This document shows positions 41,878 through 51,286 of a stretch of DNA of 64,000 nt, piece by piece (positions within the stretch are counted from its first letter, which is position 1; each line of letters begins with the position of its first letter). This DNA is from Desulfovibrio porci (GTDB taxonomy: Bacteria; Desulfobacterota; Desulfovibrionia; Desulfovibrionales; Desulfovibrionaceae). A program made the position numbers and the translations under genes. The DNA is taken from positions 62,001-126,000 of the forward strand of contig NZ_VUMH01000007.1 of NCBI RefSeq assembly GCF_009696265.1, given 5' to 3'. Under the pieces are notes generated by a model. That model made no database searches. It had not been told where the DNA came from and worked only from the letters and a program-made list of their open reading frames with translations.

Positions 41878-42366
41878 ATGCCGACGTTTGTCGATCCGTC
41901 CAAATGCGACGGCTGCAAGGGTGGCGAAAAGACGGCCTGCATGTACATTTGCCCCAACGACCTGATGATCCTCGATCCCGAGGAAATGAAGGCCTACAAC
42001 CAGGAACCCGACGCTTGCTGGGAATGCTATTCCTGCGTGAAAATCTGCCCGCAGGGCGCCATTACGGCCCGTCCCTACGCGGACTTCGCGCCCATGGGCG
42101 GCACCTGTATCCCCATGCGTTCGGCCGACTCCATCATGTGGACGGTCAAGTTCCGCAACGGCAGCGTGAAACGCTTCAAGTTCCCCATTCGCACCACGCC
42201 TGAAGGCTCCATCAAGCCCTTCGAAGGCCATCCCGAAGGCGCCAACCTGGAAGATGAACTGCTGTTCACCGAACAGGCTCTGGCCACTCCGAAGGAAGTC
42301 CTGGGCAAGAAGTTCGACGTGTCCGAAGCCGACAAGGTCTTCACCTGCATGGAACACGGTCGTTAA
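41878..42366 (+). CDS. aprB: Adenylylsulfate (APS) reductase beta subunit
   Basis: AprB carries the two [4Fe-4S] clusters that feed electrons to the FAD of AprA. It has 162 residues. The first cluster motif, CDGCKGGEKTACMYICP, has the long insertion typical of AprB; the second is CWECYSCVKICPQG. The C-terminal tail (residues about 100-162) wraps around the alpha subunit in the known structures. The ATG follows TTGGAGGA. It is 37 bases ahead of aprA. Sulfate reduction needs it. Confidence 0.97.
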   Translation: MPTFVDPSKCDGCKGGEKTACMYICPNDLMILDPEEMKAYNQEPDACWECYSCVKICPQGAITARPYADFAPMGGTCIPMRSADSIMWTVKFRNGSVKRFKFPIRTTPEGSIKPFEGHPEGANLEDELLFTEQALATPKEVLGKKFDVSEADKVFTCMEHGR

Positions 42367-42403
42367 GCCGCTTCAACCGCTAGTGCGATAAGGAGAAACG
42401 ATT

Positions 42404-44392
42404 ATGCCGATGATTCCCGTTAAGGAAGCGAACAAGGGCGTAGCCATCAGCGAACCCGAAGTGAAAGAACATGCGGTTGACCTGCTCATCGTGGGCGGCG
42501 GCATGGGCGCTTGCGGCGTCGCTTATGAAGCCGTGCGCTGGGGCGACAAACACGGCCTCAAAATCATGCTCTGCGACAAAGCCGCGCTGGAACGCTCCGG
42601 CGCCGTCGCGCAGGGCCTCTCCGCCATCAACACCTATCTGGGCGAGAACAGCGCCGACGATTACGTGCGCATGGTCCGCACCGACCTCATGGGCCTGGTG
42701 CGCGAAGACCTGATCTTCGACGTGGGCCGTCACGTGGACGACTCCGTGCATCTGTTCGAAGACTGGGGCCTGCCCTGCTGGATCAAAGCCGACGACGGCC
42801 ACAATCTGAACGGCGCCGCCGCCAAGGCCGCCGGCAAGTCCCTGCGCAAGGGCGACAAGCCCGTGCGTTCCGGCCGCTGGCAGATCATGATCAACGGCGA
42901 GTCCTACAAGTGCATCGTGGCCGAAGCGGCCAAGAACGCCCTGGGCGAAGACCGGATCATGGAACGCATCTTCATCGTGAAGCTGCTGCTCGACAAAAAT
43001 ACCCCCAACCGCATCGCGGGCGCCGTGGGCTTCAACCTGCGCGCCAACGAAGTGCACATCTTTAAAGCCAACGCCATCATGGTGGCCGCCGGCGGCGCGG
43101 TGAACGTGTACCGCCCCCGCTCCACCGGTGAAGGCATGGGCCGCGCCTGGTATCCCGTGTGGAACGCCGGTTCCACCTACACCATGTGCGCTCAGGTCGG
43201 CGCCGAAATGACCATGATGGAAAACCGCTTCGTGCCCGCCCGCTTCAAGGACGGTTACGGCCCGGTGGGCGCGTGGTTCCTGCTGTTCAAGGCCAAGGCC
43301 ACCAACTCCAAGGGTGAAGACTACTGCGCCACCAACAAGGCCATGCTGAAGCCCTACGAGGACCGCGGCTACGCCAAGGGCAACGTCATCCCCACCTGCC
43401 TGCGTAACCACATGATGCTGCGTGAAATGCGCGAAGGCCGCGGCCCCATCTACATGGACACCAAGACCGCCCTGCTGAACACCTTCGCCAGCCTGAACGA
43501 AGAAGAGCAGAAAGACCTTGAGTCCGAAGCCTGGGAAGACTTCCTCGACATGTGCGTGGGCCAGGCCAACCTGTGGGCCTGCACCAACACCGCTCCTGAA
43601 GAACGCGGCTCCGAAATCATGCCCACCGAGCCTTACCTGCTCGGCTCGCACTCGGGCTGCTGCGGCATCTGGGTGTCCGGCCCGGACGAAGCCTGGGTGC
43701 CCGAGGACTACAAGGTCAAAGCTTCCAACGGTAAGGTCTACAACCGCATGACCACCGTGGAAGGCCTGTTCACCTGCGCCGACGGCGTGGGCGCTTCCGG
43801 CCACAAGTTCTCCTCCGGTTCGCATGCCGAAGGCCGCATCGCCGGCAAGCAGATGGTGCGCTGGTGCCTGGACCACAAGGACTACACTCCCGACTTCAAG
43901 GAATCGGCCGACGAACTGAGGAAGCTGATCTATCGCCCGTACTACAACTACGTGGAAGGCAAAGACGCTTCCACCGATCCCGTGGTGAACCCGAACTACA
44001 TCTCGCCCAAGAACTTCATGATGCGCCTCATCAAGTGCACTGATGAATACGGCGGCGGCGTGGGCACCTACTACACCACCTCCCAGGCGCTGCTCGACAC
44101 GGGCTTCCATCTGCTGAGCATGATGGAAGAAGACTCCCAGAAGCTGGCCGCCCGCGACCTGCACGAACTGCTGCGCTGCTGGGAAAACTACCATCGCCTC
44201 TGGACCGTGCGTCTGCACATGCAGCACATCGCCTTCCGTGAGGAATCCCGTTACCCCGGCTTCTACTATCGTGCCGACTTCATGGGTCTGGACGACAGCA
44301 AGTGGAAGTGCTTCGTGAACTCCAAGTACGATCCCGCCACCGGCGAGACCAAGATCTTCAAGAAGCCCTACCATCAGATCATCCCCGACTAG
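42404..44392 (+). CDS. aprA: Adenylylsulfate (APS) reductase alpha subunit
   Basis: AprA is the 662-residue FAD flavoprotein that reduces APS to sulfite and AMP. The FAD motif is VDLLIVGGGMGACGVAYEAV (residues 27-46), followed by GAVAQGLSAINTYLGENS, the dinucleotide phosphate segment ANAIMVAAGGAVNVYRPRS and GSHSGCCGIWVSGPDEAW. The C-terminal domain has MMEEDSQKLAARDLHELLRCWENYH and SRYPGFYYRADF. ATG 42404 follows AAGGAG. It is a succinate dehydrogenase/fumarate reductase-type fold. Codon usage is strongly biased towards C-ending codons, as for a highly expressed gene. Confidence 0.98.
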   Translation: MPMIPVKEANKGVAISEPEVKEHAVDLLIVGGGMGACGVAYEAVRWGDKHGLKIMLCDKAALERSGAVAQGLSAINTYLGENSADDYVRMVRTDLMGLVREDLIFDVGRHVDDSVHLFEDWGLPCWIKADDGHNLNGAAAKAAGKSLRKGDKPVRSGRWQIMINGESYKCIVAEAAKNALGEDRIMERIFIVKLLLDKNTPNRIAGAVGFNLRANEVHIFKANAIMVAAGGAVNVYRPRSTGEGMGRAWYPVWNAGSTYTMCAQVGAEMTMMENRFVPARFKDGYGPVGAWFLLFKAKATNSKGEDYCATNKAMLKPYEDRGYAKGNVIPTCLRNHMMLREMREGRGPIYMDTKTALLNTFASLNEEEQKDLESEAWEDFLDMCVGQANLWACTNTAPEERGSEIMPTEPYLLGSHSGCCGIWVSGPDEAWVPEDYKVKASNGKVYNRMTTVEGLFTCADGVGASGHKFSSGSHAEGRIAGKQMVRWCLDHKDYTPDFKESADELRKLIYRPYYNYVEGKDASTDPVVNPNYISPKNFMMRLIKCTDEYGGGVGTYYTTSQALLDTGFHLLSMMEEDSQKLAARDLHELLRCWENYHRLWTVRLHMQHIAFREESRYPGFYYRADFMGLDDSKWKCFVNSKYDPATGETKIFKKPYHQIIPD

Positions 44393-44411
44393 TCGGCGGT
44401 ATTGACCATCA

Positions 44412-44435
44412 GGGGGCGGCCCTCGGGCCGCCCCC
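44412..44435 (+). terminator. Hairpin between aprA and qmoA
   Basis: GGGGGCGGCC pairs with GGCCGCCCCC around a CTCG loop, 19 bases after aprA. It has no T-run, so it is more likely to protect the aprBA transcript or cause partial attenuation than to end it fully. Confidence 0.6.
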
Positions 44436-44623
44436 GCCCCTTGCCGGTGATCCGGCGCGCGGGGCCGTTATGGAAAGCGGTTCGCGCGGGTTCCGTGGCG
44501 CGGCTTGCTTTTTCGGAGCCGGCATCTGTCAGGGTTGGCCTTTTGCGGTCCGCCCTCTTTTTTCCCGCGGCGGGAGGCCGGTTTTCCTTCTTCAGCCGCT
44601 AACAACGCAGGAGGATATCCAGG

Positions 44624-45859
44624 ATGTCCAATGCCATTCTCGTCGTGGGCGGCGGCTTTTCAGGCCTCACAGCCGCCATTGAAGCGGCGGAACTGGGCCA
44701 CGACGTCTATATCGTCGAAAAGTCGCCCTGGCTCGGCGGCCGCGTGGCTCAGCTCAACAAATATTTCCCCAAACTCTGTCCCCCCTCCTGCGGCTTGGAA
44801 ATCCAGTTCCAGCGCATCAGGAAAAATCCGCGTATCAAATGCCTTACCTTGGCCGAAGTCGTCGGGCTCACGGGCAGCAAGGGCGACTACAACGTGCGGG
44901 TCCGCCTGAGCCCGCGCCGCACCGCGCCCCACAACGTGGACTTCAGCCTGCTGGCTTCCGCGCTGGAAGGTGAAAGCCCCAGCGAATTCGACCTGGGACT
45001 TTGCGGTCGCAAAGGCCTGTACAAGGCCATGCCCTTTGCCTTCCCCGGCCGCTATGTGCTGGATCCGGCCACCTTGTCCAAGTCCGACGCGGCGCGGGTG
45101 GCGGGCAACAAATTTCTCGACCTCACGGAAAAAGAGCGCGAAATCGAGCTCAGCGTGGGCGCTATTGTGCTGGCCACGGGCTGGAAGCCCTATGACGTGA
45201 CCCGCCTGACCAATCTGGGCGCGGGTTCGGTGAAGAACTGCGTTTCCAACATGCAGATGGAGCGTCTGGCTTCGCCCTTCGGCCCCACCAACGGCCGCAT
45301 TGTCCGGCCTTCGGACGGCCGCGCGCCTCACAGCGTGGCTTTTGTGCAGTGTGCGGGTTCGCGTGACCAGAACCATCTGAATTACTGTTCCTACATCTGC
45401 TGTATGGCCACACTCAAGCAGTGCCTGTACATCGCCGAGCAGAATCCGGAAACCCTGGTCACCGTCTATTACATTGATCTGCGGGCCCCGGGCCGCTACG
45501 TGAACGTGCTGGAAAAGGTCAAGGCCCTGCCCAACGTGCGTTTCGTCAAGGGCAAGGTGGCCGACGCGGTCCAGGCCGAAGGCGACAGGGTGCGCGTTAC
45601 GGTGGAAGACGCCGTTCGCGGCGAAAAACTGACCCTGGACTATGATCTCGTGGTGCTGGCCACAGGCATGCAGCCTTCACTGGCCGGTGAAAATCCGCCG
45701 TTGCCTGTGCCGCTGGATGAAGACGGCTTCATTGCGGGCGGCGAGGAGGCCGGTATTTTCGCGGCAGGTTGCGCGCGCATGCCTCTGGATGTGACGCGCT
45801 CGGCGCAGTCCGGCACAGCCGCCGCCCTGAAGGCGGTACAAACGGTGAAAGGGAGGTAG
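44624..45859 (+). CDS. qmoA: Quinone-interacting membrane-bound oxidoreductase subunit QmoA
   Basis: QmoA is a 411-residue soluble flavoprotein related to part of HdrA. It has an N-terminal FAD motif ILVVGGGFSGLTAAIEAAELGHDVYIVEK, the conserved KLCPPSCGLEIQFQ, IVLATGWKPYD, and CAGSRDQNHLNYCSYICCMATLKQ, then a C-terminal FAAGCARMPLDV. With QmoB and QmoC it passes electrons from menaquinol to APS reductase. ATG 44624 follows GGAGGATATCCAGG. Confidence 0.96.
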   Translation: MSNAILVVGGGFSGLTAAIEAAELGHDVYIVEKSPWLGGRVAQLNKYFPKLCPPSCGLEIQFQRIRKNPRIKCLTLAEVVGLTGSKGDYNVRVRLSPRRTAPHNVDFSLLASALEGESPSEFDLGLCGRKGLYKAMPFAFPGRYVLDPATLSKSDAARVAGNKFLDLTEKEREIELSVGAIVLATGWKPYDVTRLTNLGAGSVKNCVSNMQMERLASPFGPTNGRIVRPSDGRAPHSVAFVQCAGSRDQNHLNYCSYICCMATLKQCLYIAEQNPETLVTVYYIDLRAPGRYVNVLEKVKALPNVRFVKGKVADAVQAEGDRVRVTVEDAVRGEKLTLDYDLVVLATGMQPSLAGENPPLPVPLDEDGFIAGGEEAGIFAAGCARMPLDVTRSAQSGTAAALKAVQTVKGR

Positions 45860-45864
45860 GCGGC

Positions 45865-48138
45865 ATGGCCGGTAAAATTGGCGTCTATTTTGACCTGCAG
45901 AATATCGGCGGAGGCCTCGACGTGGAGGCTCTGGCCGCCCAAACGCGCGACAAGTGGGGCGACCTCACCGCCGTGGTCAAGGTCGTTCCCCTGCTGGCGG
46001 GCGCGGTGGACGAAATCAAGGCCGACATTGAGGCCCAGAGTCTGGACGGCGTGCTGCTTTGCGGCGCTTCGCCGCGCGTGGACGGTGATCTCTACCGCTT
46101 CCCCGTGCAGGTGGAGCATGTGAACCTGCGCGAGCAGTGCGTGCTGGCCTTCAGGAACCCGGGCAACAGCCCGGTGGACGGCGAGGAAGCGCCGGAACTG
46201 CTGACCCTCATGGCCCGCGACTATGTGAACATGGGCGTGGTCAAGCTGCAGAAGAGCGAAGTGCCCGATTCCGCCGCCATCACGGGCGTGGCCCGCATTC
46301 TGGTCATCGGCGGCGGCTGGACGGGCCTGACCGCTGCCGCCGAGGCGGCGGCCACCGGTTACGAAGTGGTGCTGGTGGAAAAAGCCGACAAGCTGGGCGG
46401 CGCGGCCAACAATATTCCCACCGGTTCGCCCCTGGGACCGCTGTGGACCGACAAACAGCCCGTCAACCTGGCCGCCAAGATTGAAAAGGTCACGGGCGAC
46501 GCGAAAATCACGGTGCACTGCAACGCCCACATGGAAAAACTGGAAGGCCAGCCCGGCGAATTCACGGCCGTCATCGCCACGAGCGGCGGTCCGGTGACCG
46601 TACAGGTGGGCGCGGTGGTTCTGGCCACCGGCTGGGTGCCGCTGGATGAAAAATACCTGGCTCCCATGGGCCTGGGCGTGAGCCCCAAGGTGGTGCATGC
46701 GGCCCAGTTCGGCAAAATGCTGGTGGCGGGCGAAGTGACCGCCCGGCGCATCGCCTTTGTGCTGGACACCACCCTGGCCGAGGAGGCCGTGCGCAAGGCC
46801 GCTGAGGAAGCCGCCGAGGCTCCGGCCGAAGCTGAAGCCGCCAAGCCCGCCCCCGAAGGGGAAGAGGGCGAGGCCAAGCCCTTCGTCAAGGAAGACCTGG
46901 AAAGCATTAAGCATCTCCAGTACTCCAACGCGGTGAACAGCGTGGGCATGTTGCGGCTGGCCAACACCATCTGCGAAAAGACCGATGACGCCACCCAGGC
47001 CTTCATCCTCTATAAAGACATGACCGTGCCCGGCATTCTGGAGCGCTTCTACAAGAAGATGCAGGACCGCCTGGGCGTGATGATGACCAAGGCCGACGTG
47101 ACCGAAATCCGCGATCACGGCGACCGCATGGTGGTGGCCTGCAAAAATACCCTGCTGGGCATGGATTTCGATCTGGACGTGGATCTGGTGGTGCTGCCCA
47201 CGGGCCTGGTGCCCACCACGGCCAAGGACGTGACCGTGAACTTCGACTACCGCCAGGGCCCGGACTTCCCGGATCTGGATCTCTTTGACGGCTTCGCGGA
47301 CTCCAACTACATCTGCTTTCCCTACGAAACCCGGCGCACCGGCGTCTACGCGGCGGGCTGCGTGCGTCAGCCCCTGACCATGGACGCCTGCGAGGAAGAC
47401 GCCAGGGGCGCGGTGCTCAAGGCCGTGCAGTGCATTGAGGCGGCCGAGCATGGCGTGGCCGTGCATCCGCGTTCCGGCGACCGCTCCTACCCGGTGTTCA
47501 ACTTCGTGCGCTGCACCCAGTGCAAGCGCTGCACCGAGGAATGCCCCTTCGGGGCTCTGGACGACGACGAAAAAGGCACGCCCAAGCCCAATCCGGCCCG
47601 CTGCCGCCGCTGCGGCACCTGCTTCGGCGCCTGCCCCGAGCGCGTGATCTCTTTCGCCAACTACAATATCGACCAGATCGGCTCCATGATCCGCGAGGTT
47701 CAGGTCCCCAAGGACTTCAAGAAGGAAGGCCCGCGCATCCTGATCCTGGCCTGTGAAAACGACGCCTACCCGGCTCTGGACATGGCCGGCATGCGCCGCA
47801 AGGCCTGGAGTCCGTACTGCCGCATCATCCCGGTGCGCTGCCTGGGTTCGGTCAACGCCATCTGGGTGTCCGACGCCATGAGCAAGGGCTTTGACGGCGT
47901 GATGCTGCTGGGCTGCAAATACGGCGATGATTACCAGTGCCACTTTGTGAAAGGCTCCGAAATCTGCAACCGCCGCAAGGAAAATATCGCCGAGACGCTC
48001 AACCGTCTGGGCGTGCAGCCTGAGCGCGTGGATCAGCTGGAAGTGGCCATTGACGAATATGACAAGGTGCCCGACCTGATCGACGGCTTTGTGGCCCGTA
48101 TCACGGCCATGGGCCCCAACCCGTTCAAGGGCATGTAG
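45865..48138 (+). CDS. qmoB: Quinone-interacting membrane-bound oxidoreductase subunit QmoB
   Basis: QmoB is a 757-residue flavin/iron-sulfur protein resembling HdrA joined to an MvhD-like domain. It has a FAD motif VIGGGWTGLTAAAEAAATGYEVVLVEK (residues about 142-170), YAAGCVRQPLTMD, two ferredoxin motifs CTQCKRCTEECPFG and CRRCGTCFGACP, and a C-terminal MvhD-like part (ACENDAYPALDMAG, PVRCLGSVNAIW, LLGCKYGDDYQCHF). A Glu/Ala-rich segment near residues 310-335 is an insertion. GGGAGG precedes ATG 45865; the gap from qmoA is 5 bases. Confidence 0.96.
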   Translation: MAGKIGVYFDLQNIGGGLDVEALAAQTRDKWGDLTAVVKVVPLLAGAVDEIKADIEAQSLDGVLLCGASPRVDGDLYRFPVQVEHVNLREQCVLAFRNPGNSPVDGEEAPELLTLMARDYVNMGVVKLQKSEVPDSAAITGVARILVIGGGWTGLTAAAEAAATGYEVVLVEKADKLGGAANNIPTGSPLGPLWTDKQPVNLAAKIEKVTGDAKITVHCNAHMEKLEGQPGEFTAVIATSGGPVTVQVGAVVLATGWVPLDEKYLAPMGLGVSPKVVHAAQFGKMLVAGEVTARRIAFVLDTTLAEEAVRKAAEEAAEAPAEAEAAKPAPEGEEGEAKPFVKEDLESIKHLQYSNAVNSVGMLRLANTICEKTDDATQAFILYKDMTVPGILERFYKKMQDRLGVMMTKADVTEIRDHGDRMVVACKNTLLGMDFDLDVDLVVLPTGLVPTTAKDVTVNFDYRQGPDFPDLDLFDGFADSNYICFPYETRRTGVYAAGCVRQPLTMDACEEDARGAVLKAVQCIEAAEHGVAVHPRSGDRSYPVFNFVRCTQCKRCTEECPFGALDDDEKGTPKPNPARCRRCGTCFGACPERVISFANYNIDQIGSMIREVQVPKDFKKEGPRILILACENDAYPALDMAGMRRKAWSPYCRIIPVRCLGSVNAIWVSDAMSKGFDGVMLLGCKYGDDYQCHFVKGSEICNRRKENIAETLNRLGVQPERVDQLEVAIDEYDKVPDLIDGFVARITAMGPNPFKGM

Positions 48139-48151
48139 GAGGATGGCAGCA

Positions 48152-49336
48152 ATGGCACAATGTACGCTTAAACCGGATCTTGAGTTTGCCCGGGAGCTCA
48201 CGGAAGCGGGGGGCGAATCCCTCAAGAAATGCTTCCAGTGCGCCACCTGTTCCGTGGCCTGCCCGCTTGCCCCGGCCAATGCGCCCTATCCGCGCAAGGA
48301 AATGGTCTGGGCCTCCTGGGGCCTCAGGGACAAGCTGCGCGCCGATGTGGACCTCTGGCTCTGCCACAATTGCGGCAACTGCTCGGACCTCTGCCCGCGC
48401 GGCGCCAAGCCAGCGGACATGATGGCCGCGGCCCGCAACGTGATCTATAAAGACCTCACCGCGCCTTCCATCGTGGGCAAGTGGATGAGCAAGGCCTCGG
48501 GCCTGCCCATCCTCTTCGCCATTCCGGCGGTGCTCTGGCTGATTGTCTGGTGGATCCGCGCCGGCTACAACAACGGCGAATGGTTCCCGCGCGCCGCCGA
48601 CGGCCGCATCGTCTTCGGCCAGATCTTCTACGGCGACTACACCATCGACCCCATCTTCATGCTCACCTTCTTCGGGGCCTGCTTCATCCTGCTGCGCGGG
48701 GTAATGAAACTCTGGGCCATGTTCAAACCCGAGGGCCGCATGACGGTCATCGGCAAAACCAAGTGCTGGGTCTGGCACCTCTGGGACGTGCTCTGGGATG
48801 AGATCATCACCCACCGCAAGTTCAACGATTGCGAGGACGGCCCGGCCACCGGCAAGGACACGCCCAACCGCAAGTACGGGCACGCCATCCTGGTCTGGAG
48901 CTTCGTCATTCTGGCCTTTGTCACCGCCGTGGTGGCCCTGGGTCACTGGGGCGGCAAGATCATTCCGCTGATCAAGATCGAGACGCCCATGCCCCTGACC
49001 TTCCCGGTCAAGATTCTGGCCAACATCGGCGCGCTCATGCTGCTCTGCGGCCTGGCCATCCTTACGGTGCGCCGTCTGCGCCTGAATCCCGACTATCAGG
49101 GTTCCAGCTTCTATGACTGGTACCTGCTGGGGATCATCTGGCTGGTGGCCGTGACCGGCGTGCTTTCCCAGTGCTTCCGCCTGGCGGACGCCATCAAACC
49201 GGCCTTTATGGTCTATTACCTGCACCTGGTCTTTGTCTGGATGCTCTTCGCCTATCTGCCCTGGTCCAAGTTGGGGCACCTGGTGTACCGCACGGCTGCG
49301 CTGGTGTACGTTCGCATGTACGGCAGGAGCAACTAG
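48152..49336 (+). CDS. qmoC: Quinone-interacting membrane-bound oxidoreductase subunit QmoC
   Basis: QmoC is a 394-residue membrane subunit that joins an HdrC-like domain and an HdrE-like cytochrome b domain. The N terminus carries two [4Fe-4S] motifs, CFQCATCSVACPLA and CHNCGNCSDLCPRG. About six membrane segments follow (around residues 118-370). It oxidises menaquinol and passes electrons to QmoA/QmoB. ATG 48152 is preferred over ATG 48143 because it is better spaced from AGGAGG. It ends the qmoABC set. Confidence 0.95.
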   Translation: MAQCTLKPDLEFARELTEAGGESLKKCFQCATCSVACPLAPANAPYPRKEMVWASWGLRDKLRADVDLWLCHNCGNCSDLCPRGAKPADMMAAARNVIYKDLTAPSIVGKWMSKASGLPILFAIPAVLWLIVWWIRAGYNNGEWFPRAADGRIVFGQIFYGDYTIDPIFMLTFFGACFILLRGVMKLWAMFKPEGRMTVIGKTKCWVWHLWDVLWDEIITHRKFNDCEDGPATGKDTPNRKYGHAILVWSFVILAFVTAVVALGHWGGKIIPLIKIETPMPLTFPVKILANIGALMLLCGLAILTVRRLRLNPDYQGSSFYDWYLLGIIWLVAVTGVLSQCFRLADAIKPAFMVYYLHLVFVWMLFAYLPWSKLGHLVYRTAALVYVRMYGRSN

Positions 49337-49472
49337 GCGGGCGCGCCTTTTGCCCTCTGGCGGCGTCAGACTTCGTTTTTCTGGCCAGAGAACAAAAAAC
49401 GCACCTGCCGGCAGGATCAGAAAGAGCAACGCATCGAAGTAAAAAATAACGATCTCCGAGGAGGAGGCCGCC

Positions 49473-50195
49473 ATGTCTGATAGTGATCGCAAAGTGTTTC
49501 CCGTGGAGTCCGTGCTGGCCCTGGTGGTGGGCAAAGAGGGTGTGGACGTCAAGGATGTCGCCGGTTTTGTGGTGGGTCGTTCCATCGCCTGCGACTGCTG
49601 CGCCAAGGCCGTGGGGCCGTTCGCGGCTGCCTGGCTGGCCCGCTGGTACCCCAAATTCATGGACATGACCTGGAGTGAGGACCAGTCCTGGGAAGGCTTT
49701 GTCACCCGCGCCAAGGGGCTGCTGGGCGACAACGTCTCCCTGACCCCCATGGACGGCCGCACCAAGGCGCTGGCCGCCCAGAGCCTGAATTATCTGGCGG
49801 ACACCTACAGCAGTCTGGCTGCCCAGACCGCCGCCGTGGTCAAGCTGGAAGAGCGCGTGCGCGAACTGGAACCCGCCGAGGCCCGCGCCGAAGCGCTTCA
49901 GAAAAAGGTCGACGAACTGGAAGCCAAGATCAAGACCATGAATTCCGATATGGGCGGTCTGCGCAAGCAGGTGGCCGAATTCCAGGGCAAGGTGGCCGTG
50001 AGCCATGACGACCTGATGCAGACCATCAAGGACGCCATTAAGGACGGCCTCAAGGGCATGGTGGTGGGCGGCGCCGCCGGAGCCGCCGTTGCTGGTGCTG
50101 ACGCCGCCGAGGCCGCGCCCGCTGAGGAAAATGCCGTGCCGGATGATTTCGGCTTCGGCTCCTCCGGCTCCAATTCGGACGGCTTCGGTTTCTAG
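49473..50195 (+). CDS. qmoD: QmoD-like conserved sulfate-reducer protein with coiled coil
   Basis: This 240-residue protein follows qmoC and corresponds to the small conserved gene that follows qmoABC in sulfate reducers (DVU0851 in D. vulgaris). It begins with a globular part containing CDCCAKAVGPFAAAWL and FMDMTWSEDQSWEGF, then a coiled coil (about residues 110-190) rich in Glu, Lys and Leu, and ends with a Gly/Ala and acidic tail ending DGFGF. The function is unknown. A GAGGAGG box precedes ATG 49473. It is separated from qmoC by 136 bases and followed by a terminator. Confidence 0.85.
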   Translation: MSDSDRKVFPVESVLALVVGKEGVDVKDVAGFVVGRSIACDCCAKAVGPFAAAWLARWYPKFMDMTWSEDQSWEGFVTRAKGLLGDNVSLTPMDGRTKALAAQSLNYLADTYSSLAAQTAAVVKLEERVRELEPAEARAEALQKKVDELEAKIKTMNSDMGGLRKQVAEFQGKVAVSHDDLMQTIKDAIKDGLKGMVVGGAAGAAVAGADAAEAAPAEENAVPDDFGFGSSGSNSDGFGF

Positions 50196-50221
50196 CCTCT
50201 GGCTGTCCAATATGTAAGTAA

Positions 50222-50257
50222 AACGGCCCTTCCGCCAACGCGGAAGGGCCGTTTTTT
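50222..50257 (+). terminator. Rho-independent terminator of the apr-qmo operon
   Basis: AACGGCCCTTCCGC (50222-50235) and GCGGAAGGGCCGTT (50240-50253) form a perfect 14-bp stem with a CAAC loop and a run of six T. Confidence 0.95.
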
Positions 50258-50286
50258 GCGGAAAGGACACGCGCGTTGCGCCTGGC

Positions 50287-50740
50287 TCAGAGCGGGGCCG
50301 CGTAGATGCGGGAGCTTTCTCCCCAAGGGTGCCAGCCTTGCCCCAAATAAACAAAGCCATAGCGTTCGTAATAACCGACATGTTCCGTGCTGAGATAGAT
50401 CTTGCGGAAACCGAGCCGCCTGGCGTCAGCCCTGGCGTAATCCAGCAGCCGGCGGCCGTACCCATGCCCCCCGGTGCTCCCGCGCCACATACAGCGCGCA
50501 GATCCAGGGCCAGAGGTCCATCCGGCTGATGAAATCATTGGGGATCAATCCGGCGCAACCCGTAAGCGTCTCACCGTCCCGCAGCAGATACCACTGGGGC
50601 AGGGGACTGGGGCTGTCCAGACAGTGCCGGATGCAGTCCTCATACATGATCTCGTTGTTGCCGCTGCCCCAGGCCTGTTGCAAAAACGCGATGGCGGCAG
50701 CCGCGTAGTCCGGCTGCGCGCGGACGGAAATGATTTCCAT
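50287..50740 (-). pseudogene. GNAT family N-acetyltransferase, frameshifted
   Basis: Two frames together encode one acetyltransferase of about 150 residues. The N-terminal part (start ATG 50740 after GGAGG) ends in FISRMDLWPWICALYVAREHRG; the C-terminal part continues GHGYGRRLLDYARADARRLG...STEHVGYYERYGF. The acetyl-CoA loop RGxGxGRRLL is split by a run of six C on the plus strand (50467-50472); five would restore H-R-G-H-G-Y-G-R-R. The length is normal apart from the shift. A homopolymer of this kind can be a sequencing error, a real pseudogene or a phase-variable switch. Confidence 0.85.
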
Positions 50741-50820
50741 CTGACCTCCAAGAGTGAATTAACTTTAAGATTATACATGGCCGGGACACGATGTTCTGAC
50801 CCGTAAGTTTCGCGCCTCCG

Positions 50821-50855
50821 CCGGAGTAGCCGCAATTGAATTGCGGCTACTCCGG
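50821..50855. repeat. Perfect 17-bp hairpin
   Basis: CCGGAGTAGCCGCAATT and AATTGCGGCTACTCCGG are exact inverted copies with a single G between them. Shorter repeats of the TTCAGCCG type follow up to 50900. No T-run is present; it may be a REP-like element. Confidence 0.85.
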
Positions 50856-50963
50856 CATCGCGATGCCTTCAGCCGTTCGAGCGAAGCGAGTTACGGATGA
50901 AGAGAGCAGAGATGAGTCTCGTTTTATTCGACTCCATGAGCAATTTTTTGAAGTTAAATTGCT

Positions 50964-51188
50964 CTAATAGCGTTCCGGCATGAAATGTGGCGGCAGGCTG
51001 TTGTCCGGCTGTTCGGACAGCTTCTCGCGCAGCAGGCGGATCACGGCCAGAGCGTCAGCCAGCTCTTTCTCCACCGTGTCCAGTTGAGACTGTTGGGCCG
51101 TCAGCGCGGCGTCCAGTTCTTTCAGGCGCTGTTCCTGAAAGAAGTTCAATTCTTCCAGCCGGGTCAGGCGTTGTTCAAGATCGGGCAT
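50964..51188 (-). CDS. slyX: SlyX family protein
   Basis: This 74-residue protein is almost entirely coiled coil: MPDLEQRLTRLEELNFFQEQRLKELDAALTAQQSQLDTVEKELADALAVIRLLREKL, ending in PHFMPERY. The length, heptad pattern and Pro-rich tail match the SlyX family, whose function is unknown. ATG 51188 is chosen because GGAG lies 7 bases upstream. No membrane or signal segment is seen. Confidence 0.85.
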   Translation of the reverse strand: MPDLEQRLTRLEELNFFQEQRLKELDAALTAQQSQLDTVEKELADALAVIRLLREKLSEQPDNSLPPHFMPERY

Positions 51189-51286
51189 GGTCATACTCCG
51201 TGTCTGGCGTCGCCGGGATTTTTCAGACACACTGCCTGACGGCGGTTCCCCCGGAAGCGCAAAAAAGCATGCAGGAGGCGATAAGC

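Noticed and set aside
42380..44374. Minus-strand frame of 664 codons opposite aprA
   Set aside because: Shadow caused by the strong codon bias of aprA.
45640..48279. Minus-strand frame of 879 codons opposite qmoB
   Set aside because: Shadow of qmoB; sequence has no domain signature.
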